From: Porcipelethomonas sp964621265
GTDB lineage: Bacteria; Bacillota; Clostridia; Oscillospirales; Ruminococcaceae
NCBI GenBank assembly: GCA_964621265.1
Contig: CAZULQ010000043.1
Span: 1-15,641 of the forward strand
DNA length: 15,641 bases
Reading direction: 5' to 3'
Below the pieces are notes generated by a model, which worked only from the letters and a program-made list of their open reading frames with translations, had not been told where the DNA came from and ran no database searches. How positions within the stretch are numbered: the stretch's first letter is position 1; every line of letters starts with the position of its first letter. Positions 6,401 to 12,090 of the stretch are shown here, piece after piece. The translations under genes were made by a program, and so were the position numbers.

Positions 6401-6429
6401 TTGAAAATATAAATAAAAAGTTGTATAAT
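6401..6429 (+). promoter_or_regulatory. Sigma-A promoter of the EF-G-like gene
   Basis: TTGAAA (6401-6406), a 17-base spacer and a perfect TATAAT (6424-6429) lie about 47 bases before the start codon. The rest of 6323-6400 holds nothing I can support. Confidence 0.75.
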
Positions 6430-6475
6430 AGTAAACAGGTTATTGTATATTTTTATATAAAGGAGTATAATCAAA

Positions 6476-8539
6476 ATGAAACAAATAAAAAACATAGCAC
6501 TTGCAGGACACAATGGCTCAGGTAAAACTTCTCTTGCGGACGCTCTTCTCTTTAAGGCAGGCGCCGCTGACAGAGTAGGAAAAACAGCAGACGGAACTAC
6601 TATCTGCGACTTTGACGCTGAGGAAATCAAGAGAAAGATTTCGATTAACACAGCTCTTGCACAGTTTGAATACGAGGACACAAAAATCAATCTTATAGAC
6701 ACTCCTGGACTTTTCGACTTTGCCGGTGAAATGACAGAGGGTATCAAGGCGGCTGACACAGTTTTAATTACAGTTTCAGCGAAGTCAGGCGTTAAGGTTG
6801 GCGCTAAGAAGGCTTATGCCGCTGCTGAAAAAATGGGCAAGTCAAAGATGTTTGCAGTTACAAAAATTGATGACGAAAACGCAAACTTCTACAATGTTTT
6901 AACAGAACTCAAGACAGTTTTCGGTCCGACAGTCTGCCCTGTTGTGGTACCTGTTATCGAAAACGAAAAAATCGTATCATACGTAAATCTCATTGAGATG
7001 AAGGCTTATAAATACGAAAACGGCAAGGCAGTTGAAATGGACCTTCCTTCAGCTGAGGCTATCGAAAAGATGACATACCGTATTGACGGTCTTGTTGAGG
7101 CTGTAAGTGAAGCCGTTGCAGAAACTGATGAGGCACTCATGGATAAGTTCTTCGAGGGCGAGCCTTTCACACAGAAGGAACTGACAGACGGTATTCACGC
7201 AGGTATGAACAAGGGTATTATCACTCCTGTTGTATGCGTTTCAGCAACTGATTTATCAGGCGTTGATATGCTCCTGAAGGAAATCACACTCCTTCTCCCT
7301 TCACCTGATGAAGTCCCTGCACCTGTTGCAGCGGCAGACGGCGATATGGTTGAGGTTGCATGTGATGAATCAGCACCGCTTTCAGCATTTGTTTTCAAAA
7401 CAGTTACTGACCCGTTTGTAGGTAAGATGTCATACATAAGAGTTATGTCGGGTGTACTCAAGGCTGACTCACAGGTTGTTAATTCAGCAACAGGCGAAAC
7501 TGAAAAAATCGGCAAGCTTTATTCAATGAAGGGTAAACAGCAGACTGAAATTTCAGAAGCCAAAGCCGGTGATATTGCGGCGGCTGTAAAGATTTCAGCT
7601 TCCACATCAGATACACTCTGCTCAGCTGACAGAAAGCTTGCATTTGAACCAATCGACTTCCCTGCTCCATGCTACTCAATGACTGTAAAGGCTAAGGCAC
7701 AGGGCGATGAGAGCAAGATTTCAGCAGGTATGCAGAGAATCCTTGACGAAGATAAGACTTTAACATACGTTCTCGACACTCTCACAAACGAACAGGTACT
7801 CAGCGGTCTTGGTGAACAGCATCTTGAAATTGCGGCTGCAAAACTCAAGAACAAGTTCAGCGTTGATATTGAACTCACAGTGCCTAAGATTGCGTACAGA
7901 GAAACAATCCGCAAAAAGGTTAAGGCGGAAGGTAAATACAAGAAGCAGACAGGTGGTCACGGACAGTATGGTCACGTTTGGATTGAATTTGAACCATGCG
8001 TAAGCGACGAGCTTGTATTTGAAGAAAAGGTATTCGGTGGTGCAGTTCCTAAGAACTACTTCCCTGCAGTTGAAAAGGGACTTCAGGAATGCGTTAAGAA
8101 GGGCGTGCTCGCAGGCTGTCCTGTTGTAGGCGTTAAGGCAATTCTCCTTGACGGTTCCTACCACGCTGTTGACTCATCAGAAATGGCGTTCAAGACAGCG
8201 GCTTCACTTGCTTACAAGGAAGGCTTAAAGAATGCTGACCCTGTAATGCTCGAGCCTATCGGCATACTCGAAGTTATGGTTCCTAATGATAACACAGGCG
8301 ACGTTATGGGTGAACTCAACAAGCGTCGTGGCAGAGTTACAGGGATGGAACCTGCATCTGATGAACCTGATATGACGTGTATCATTGCAGAAGTTCCTAT
8401 GAGAGAAATGCATGACTTCACAATGTACTTACGTCAGACAACAAGAGGTATGGGAATATTCAAGTTCGAATTTGTAAGATACGAACAGCTTCCTTCAAAC
8501 CTCCTCGCAGACGTTATTGCGGCTGCGGCTGATAACTGA
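6476..8539 (+). CDS. Elongation factor G-like GTPase (EF-G2-type paralogue)
   Basis: This 687-residue translational GTPase has EF-G domain order. The G domain (about 1-270) carries the P-loop AGHNGSGKTS (10-19) in place of the usual GHIDAGKTT, DTPG at 75-78, and TKID at 129-132 where NKxD is normal. Domain II (about 305-390), domains III-IV with RKKVKAEGKYKKQTGGHGQYGHVWIEF (a recognisable EF-G IV start), and a domain V ending near RQTTRGMG follow. These changes fit the EF-G-like/EF-G2 subfamily rather than the canonical fusA gene, which usually sits in the str operon with rpsL, rpsG and tuf; none of those is here. It is monocistronic, with AAAGGAG before the ATG, its own promoter and a strong terminator. 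Its exact ribosomal role (translocation, stress or recycling) is unknown. Confidence 0.9.
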   Translation: MKQIKNIALAGHNGSGKTSLADALLFKAGAADRVGKTADGTTICDFDAEEIKRKISINTALAQFEYEDTKINLIDTPGLFDFAGEMTEGIKAADTVLITVSAKSGVKVGAKKAYAAAEKMGKSKMFAVTKIDDENANFYNVLTELKTVFGPTVCPVVVPVIENEKIVSYVNLIEMKAYKYENGKAVEMDLPSAEAIEKMTYRIDGLVEAVSEAVAETDEALMDKFFEGEPFTQKELTDGIHAGMNKGIITPVVCVSATDLSGVDMLLKEITLLLPSPDEVPAPVAAADGDMVEVACDESAPLSAFVFKTVTDPFVGKMSYIRVMSGVLKADSQVVNSATGETEKIGKLYSMKGKQQTEISEAKAGDIAAAVKISASTSDTLCSADRKLAFEPIDFPAPCYSMTVKAKAQGDESKISAGMQRILDEDKTLTYVLDTLTNEQVLSGLGEQHLEIAAAKLKNKFSVDIELTVPKIAYRETIRKKVKAEGKYKKQTGGHGQYGHVWIEFEPCVSDELVFEEKVFGGAVPKNYFPAVEKGLQECVKKGVLAGCPVVGVKAILLDGSYHAVDSSEMAFKTAASLAYKEGLKNADPVMLEPIGILEVMVPNDNTGDVMGELNKRRGRVTGMEPASDEPDMTCIIAEVPMREMHDFTMYLRQTTRGMGIFKFEFVRYEQLPSNLLADVIAAAADN

Positions 8540-8548
8540 TAAAAATTA

Positions 8549-8577
8549 TCCCTGTATGAAAATACAGGGATTTTTTT
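8549..8577 (+). terminator. Rho-independent terminator of the EF-G-like gene
   Basis: The 9-base stem TCCCTGTAT / ATACAGGGA with loop GAAA is followed by seven Ts, starting 9 bases after the stop. Confidence 0.95.
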
Positions 8578-8629
8578 GTAACGTTCACTAAACTCTGATA
8601 GTCTTATATAGTGAAAGGCGGTGAAAAGC

Positions 8630-9112
8630 TTGGATTTCGATAAGCTGTACAGCGAATATTTTCAGGACGTTTATAAATTTATACTCAGACTTAGTTCTGA
8701 CCCCGAACTTTCTGAGGATATAACACAGGAAACTTTTATTAAGGCTATTAAAAATATCAAAAAATTCAAAGGCAACTGCAAGGTTTCTGTATGGCTTTGT
8801 CAGATAGCCAAAAACACCTATTTCACTTATGTAAACAAGCATTCAAAAACAAAGACTGTCCCGATTGAGGAGGCGGGAGAACTTGCATGTGAACAGGATT
8901 TTACATCGAGAGCCTCTCTGCTTGAAATACACAGAGTTCTGCATAATCTTCCTGAACCATATAAGGAAGTCTTTACGCTTAAAACATTCGGCGAGCTGAC
9001 TTTAGCTGAAATCAGTCAGCTTTTTGGAAAAGGTGAAAGCTGGGCAAGGGTTACATACTTAAGAGCCAGACAAAAATTACAGCAGATGCTGAGGGAGGAA
9101 AATTATGAGTAA
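8630..9112 (+). CDS. ECF-type RNA polymerase sigma factor
   Basis: This is a short sigma-70 family protein of the extracytoplasmic function group. It has region 2 (LYSEYFQDVYKFI through EDITQETFIKAIKNI and an AKNTYF helix) and region 4 (LPEPYKEVFTLKTFGELTLA with the helix-turn-helix EISQLFGKGESWARVTYLRA). The start needs care. A GTG at 8621 would have AAAGG only 2 bases away. The TTG at 8630 lies 5 bases after AGGCGGTGA (8616-8624), which matches the anti-Shine-Dalgarno complement AGGAGGTGA at 8 of 9 positions, so TTG (160 residues) is preferred. The anti-sigma gene overlaps its end by 8 bases, the usual arrangement for a sigma held by a membrane anti-sigma. Target promoters are unknown. Confidence 0.9.
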   Translation: MDFDKLYSEYFQDVYKFILRLSSDPELSEDITQETFIKAIKNIKKFKGNCKVSVWLCQIAKNTYFTYVNKHSKTKTVPIEEAGELACEQDFTSRASLLEIHRVLHNLPEPYKEVFTLKTFGELTLAEISQLFGKGESWARVTYLRARQKLQQMLREENYE

Positions 9113-9824
9113 TAAGAAATGTGCAATTTGTCAGGACTTACTTGCGCTTTATGTCGACGGACTTTGCTCTGAGGAATCAGGGGAGTTTATTGAGGAGCAT
9201 TTTTCAGAATGTGAAAGGTGCAAAGCGGCATTTTCCGACATGAAAAAAGAATGTGTCTCAAAAAATATAAGCGACGAGGAAAAGCAGTCGGGGAACGAGT
9301 TTAAAATGAAGCTCGGCAGACGCTGGAGCAGATTCAAGAAAAAGCTGATTCTTAAAATAACAGCAATTGTTCTTGCTGTGGTTGCTTTGCTTGGGACGGG
9401 CGTTTACTTTGCGTTTTTTCATTACTATACGCTTACACCGGACGAGGTCAATATAAATGACTTGTCTGTAACTAGTGATGGCAGAATTGTCTTTGAGGTG
9501 AGGGAAAAGGACGGAGATTGGTGGAACAGTCTACGATTTAAGCATAAAAAAGACGCTCTTTATGTAACAGCTGAGTCTACTGCTTTTGAAGATTATAATC
9601 CCGAAGAACTTGATTTTTTTAATTATGCAGATATAGATTTGGACTTAATGAATACAGAAAGAAAAACATATTTGCAGCATGAAGAGTCTGAAAAGAAGTT
9701 CGAGGAAATCAAATATATATACTACGGAAATGAAGATGACAAAATTCTCATCTGGGAAAAAGGCATGGAGCTTCCTGCGGCAAGCGAAGAGGTTGAAGAA
9801 TGGTTTTCATCCGCTGATAAATAA
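9105..9824 (+). CDS. Membrane anti-sigma factor with zinc-finger (zf-HC2) domain
   Basis: This 239-residue protein is the predicted inhibitor of the sigma factor encoded just before it. The N-terminal ZAS/zf-HC2 domain holds CAICQDLLALYVDGLCSEE, with Cys6/Cys9 and H32-x3-C36-x2-C39 as metal ligands. A basic stretch (GRRWSRFKKK, 71-80) precedes one membrane helix at about 82-105. The outer domain (about 106-239) is acidic, Tyr-rich and matches nothing I recognise; it presumably senses an envelope signal. The start has GGAGG about 6 bases upstream and overlaps the sigma gene, indicating translational coupling. The gene ends at a hairpin terminator. Confidence 0.88.
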   Translation: MSNKKCAICQDLLALYVDGLCSEESGEFIEEHFSECERCKAAFSDMKKECVSKNISDEEKQSGNEFKMKLGRRWSRFKKKLILKITAIVLAVVALLGTGVYFAFFHYYTLTPDEVNINDLSVTSDGRIVFEVREKDGDWWNSLRFKHKKDALYVTAESTAFEDYNPEELDFFNYADIDLDLMNTERKTYLQHEESEKKFEEIKYIYYGNEDDKILIWEKGMELPAASEEVEEWFSSADK

Positions 9825-9830
9825 GGATAA

Positions 9831-9854
9831 AAGGGACTGCAAAAGCAGTCCCTT
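9831..9854. terminator. Hairpin terminator after the anti-sigma gene, probably bidirectional
   Basis: AAGGGACTGC / GCAGTCCCTT with loop AAAA is a perfect 10-base stem. The better T-rich tail (CCCTTTTATCC) is on the minus strand, which suggests it also served a minus-strand gene now decayed. Confidence 0.75.
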
Positions 9855-9855
9855 A

Positions 9856-9963
9856 TCATTTGTAATCGGTCGTGCCTTGTCTCAGATTCCCCATGATGAT
9901 AACAGAGCGGATTTGTCCTGTGCGGTCACGCACTTTGTCACCAACTTGTAACGTATTGATAAG
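9856..9963 (-). pseudogene. Possible 3' remnant of an unidentified minus-strand gene
   Basis: On the minus strand an open frame ends with a protein-like stretch, LQVGDKVRDRTGQIRSVII followed by MGNLRQGTTDYK, just before the hairpin whose better T tail faces this direction. The 5' boundary is set where protein-like character fades; further upstream the frame runs into the phosphatase promoter and gene. No family is recognised and no start with a ribosome binding site is visible. This could be chance coding in intergenic DNA. Confidence 0.3.
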
Positions 9964-9972
9964 AAAATGATG

Positions 9973-10001
9973 TTGAATTTTCACTGCATATAATGTATAA
10001 T
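9973..10001 (+). promoter_or_regulatory. Sigma-A promoter of the PP2C phosphatase gene
   Basis: TTGAAT (9973-9978), a 17-base spacer and TATAAT (9996-10001) precede a leader of about 50 bases. The promoter overlaps the upstream ATG at 10000, which excludes that codon as the start. Confidence 0.65.
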
Positions 10002-10059
10002 GGGTATACTGAATATGGACGTGTTCCATTTCGGAAATTATCTTATCAGTGAGGTTCAA

Positions 10060-10809
10060 ATGTATTACTGCTGCGGTATCACAGACAACGGAATAATGGA
10101 TCACAATGAGGACGCATATCTCATTGGAAAACAGGTTCTCACATCGGGAAGCCTTAATACTATGGTTAAAGCACCGTTTTTTGCCGCAGTGTCTGACGGT
10201 GTCTCAAACGAAAAGTGCGGCGAGCTTGCTTCCTCCAAATGCCTTGAATTTTTAAGGGATATTCAGGTCAACTCAAAAACCGACTTTTCAAAAGAGGTTA
10301 TGAAGGTGCATGAACGCCTTAAGGAATTCAGCTCAAAAGATAAAACCACCGAGAATATGCAGGCAACGCTCTGCGCTGTTGCAATTGATGAAAATGATGT
10401 TATTCACACAATAAATGTCGGCGATTCAAGGCTTTACCGCTATCGCAGAGGTAATATCAAACAGCTTTCCAGAGACCAGTCGCTGGTACAGCTTCTTTAC
10501 GAGGAAGGCTCGATTACTGCCGCTGAAAAGAAAAGCCATGTACACAGAAACATTATCTTCCCTGTTATGGGAAATATGAAGTCAAAGCCAAAGCCTGACA
10601 TTAAAAATCATAAGGAAATTATGAAATACGGTGATGTGATTCTGATTTGCTCGGACGGTCTTTCGGATTACGTTTCATGTTCCGATATGGAACAGATTCT
10701 CGAACGCCCGACAAACCTTACAAACCGTCTGCAAAGACTTGTAAAGCTTGCAATAGACAAGGGAAGCAAGGACAATATAACAATTGTGGCACTGTGCTGC
10801 TATGAATAA
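10060..10809 (+). CDS. PP2C-family serine/threonine protein phosphatase
   Basis: This is a metal-dependent PPM/PP2C phosphatase that removes phosphate from Ser/Thr of target proteins, in the cytoplasm since no TM or signal is seen. Motifs appear in the family order: GITDNGIMDHNEDAYLI at the N-terminus, VSDGVSNEKCGE (the first metal aspartate, a divergent form of ADGMGGH), NVGDSRLYRYRRGN, RDQSLVQLLYEEG, ICSDGLSDYV and the terminal DNITIV aspartate. An in-frame ATG at 10000 lies inside the -10 box. GTGAGG sits about 5 bases before the ATG at 10060, and the conserved domain begins there, so the protein is 249 residues. No partner kinase or FHA gene is in the window. A hairpin separates it from the following lipoprotein gene. 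Confidence 0.9.
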   Translation: MYYCCGITDNGIMDHNEDAYLIGKQVLTSGSLNTMVKAPFFAAVSDGVSNEKCGELASSKCLEFLRDIQVNSKTDFSKEVMKVHERLKEFSSKDKTTENMQATLCAVAIDENDVIHTINVGDSRLYRYRRGNIKQLSRDQSLVQLLYEEGSITAAEKKSHVHRNIIFPVMGNMKSKPKPDIKNHKEIMKYGDVILICSDGLSDYVSCSDMEQILERPTNLTNRLQRLVKLAIDKGSKDNITIVALCCYE

Positions 10810-10819
10810 GACATGATTT

Positions 10820-10841
10820 CAGCCGCTGTTTTAAGCGGCTG
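10820..10841 (+). terminator. Hairpin between the phosphatase and lipoprotein genes
   Basis: The 8-base stem CAGCCGCT / AGCGGCTG with a 6-base loop is followed by TATTTATAT, a weak T tail. It may terminate partially, letting some transcription through into the lipoprotein gene, for which I see no clear promoter. Confidence 0.55.
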
Positions 10842-10861
10842 TATTTATATAAGGAGAATAT

Positions 10862-11698
10862 ATGAAAAAGAGACTTTTATCTGTGATTGCCGCTTCAATT
10901 GCGGCAGCAACCATGTTTACTGCATGTGAAAAAGAAGAAAAACCGCTTGCAACCTATGATTATCCCGATAAAGAGGAGATACTCTCTTTCTGTATCGAAA
11001 AAACGGAATACTTTGATGACAGACTTGAAGTGACGTTTTCTGAAGATGCGCTTGATGAGGCTGAGAGCGTGTTATGCCGTAACAAAAGCTTTGAGACTGT
11101 TATTGAAGAGTCGGAATTTAAAATAAAAAATGACGTTCTGACAGTTTACCATGATAATCCACAGGAAATAAGCGGACTCAGAGTGACTGTTTATCAGGAA
11201 AGGTATTTTGATATCAGATACCTTGATTCCGAAAGCTATGCCATGCTTTTATACACATGGGCTGATGATGTGGGTATGATGCCGGATGGCGACAAGGACG
11301 CTTACCACACCGAAGAAGAAAAGCAGAAGCAGGCTGAGCTTGCCGCTGAAAGACTCGCCCATACAGAATCAGCGTTTGCACTGCTTGAGGGCATATGGGA
11401 GAATGAGGACGGAACTGTTCGTCTTGAAATCGAAAAAGAGTGGGTTTATGAGCCCGCTCTGGAGCATGAACGTGAGCAAAGACTTATAAAGCTTTTTGAG
11501 CTTCAGGACGGTAAAATGCTGCCGACAGAATGGATTGTTGCTCATACAGTAAATGCGTATGACATTAGAAGCGAAACTATTGAAATTGAGGTTATCCAGC
11601 ATGACGCCCTTGACTATCACACCAGTTATTATCTTTACAACAACATGACTGAAATGGAGTGTAGCATAACAGAAGAAAGACTTACGAAAATACAGTAA
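10862..11698 (+). CDS. Lipoprotein of unknown function
   Basis: This 278-residue protein has a lipoprotein signal: basic MKKR start, hydrophobic core, and a lipobox-like FTAC with the lipidated cysteine at position 22, followed by acidic CEKEEK. After processing it would be anchored to the outer face of the membrane. The mature part is acidic with many Glu, Asp and Tyr, has a central helical Glu/Lys/Gln-rich segment (EEEKQKQAELAAERLAH) and beta-rich flanks. I do not recognise a family. The segment LLEGIWENEDGTVRLEI recalls small lipocalin-like or beta-barrel folds, but that is a weak impression. AAGGAG stands about 7 bases before the ATG. Transcription remnants of a transposase begin directly after its stop. 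Confidence 0.8.
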   Translation: MKKRLLSVIAASIAAATMFTACEKEEKPLATYDYPDKEEILSFCIEKTEYFDDRLEVTFSEDALDEAESVLCRNKSFETVIEESEFKIKNDVLTVYHDNPQEISGLRVTVYQERYFDIRYLDSESYAMLLYTWADDVGMMPDGDKDAYHTEEEKQKQAELAAERLAHTESAFALLEGIWENEDGTVRLEIEKEWVYEPALEHEREQRLIKLFELQDGKMLPTEWIVAHTVNAYDIRSETIEIEVIQHDALDYHTSYYLYNNMTEMECSITEERLTKIQ

Positions 11699-11708
11699 TG
11701 CTGTCGGA

Positions 11709-11894
11709 AAAATACGGAACAGTCGAGTCAATTTCGAAAGCAGTGATTATGGCGAGTGTGGGATATCTGTTCCACGTGACCGTAACGGCGAATTTGAACC
11801 AAAAATCATCGAAAAACGTCAAACCCGTACAGATGAAATTGAGCGAAAAATCATAAATTCTTTCACGAACAATATTATTATGAAAGCTTGCTGA
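11709..11894 (+). pseudogene. IS256-family transposase remnant
   Basis: An open stretch without a start encodes KIRNSRVNFESSDYGECGIS, then VPRDRNGEFEPKIIEKRQT, then RTDEIERKII. This is the highly recognisable middle N-terminal segment of IS256-type (Mutator-like) DDE transposases, which cut and paste IS256 elements. Only about 50 of roughly 400 residues remain. Homology stops near 11858, after which the frame meets a stop at 11892. No DDE catalytic residues or terminal repeats are present, so it is a dead fragment. It starts directly at the end of the lipoprotein gene and abuts, in opposite orientation, a sensor-domain fragment. Confidence 0.8.
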
Positions 11895-12038
11895 GGCATA
11901 AATAATTCCGTCAACTTCTGCCTTACAGATTAATTCATAAATATTTTCAAGCCCATAGATATACCCGTCATACTGAAGCTCGACATGTGAATTAAATGCG
12001 CCTGTAAATATAATAACATTTTTATTATTTCTGTTAAT
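11850..12038 (-). pseudogene. Fragment resembling a periplasmic-binding-protein-like sensor domain
   Basis: On the minus strand the frame reads NRNNKNVIIFTGAFNS, then about 20 residues on, GLENIYELICKAEVDGIIYA, then SASFHNNIVRERIYDF. This order of strand VIIFTG, helix, strand DGIIYAS resembles LacI/periplasmic-binding-like sensor domains, including those fused to GGDEF domains in Clostridia. There is no start codon context, no DNA-binding or output domain, and the frame runs into antisense of the transposase remnant, so this is a pseudogene piece. The assignment is from pattern memory and moderate. Confidence 0.45.
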
Positions 12039-12047
12039 AAAACACAG

Positions 12048-12075
12048 AAAAGACGCTCTTTCAAGAGCGTCTTTT
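12048..12075. terminator. Terminator of the GH43 gene (minus strand)
   Basis: AAAAGACGCTCTT / AAGAGCGTCTTTT is a perfect 13-base inverted repeat with TC between the arms, beginning about 15 bases after the GH43 stop on the minus strand, with T-rich flanks on both sides. Confidence 0.9.
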
Positions 12076-12090
12076 CATATTTTCTGTATT

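Noticed and set aside
6229..6759. Minus-strand open frame of 176 codons covering the EF-G-like gene start
   Set aside because: It is antisense to a strongly conserved GTPase domain, runs through the toxin promoter and has no ribosome site; treated as a shadow.
7195..8164. Several minus-strand open frames of 60-134 codons inside the EF-G-like gene
   Set aside because: All lie opposite conserved EF-G domains and lack ribosome sites; codon bias of the real gene opens these frames.
8578..8606. Autoregulatory ECF-type promoter (GTAAC at 8578-8582, GTC at 8601-8603) before the sigma gene
   Set aside because: Spacing and boxes fit only loosely and the group consensus is unknown here, so it is not listed as a feature.
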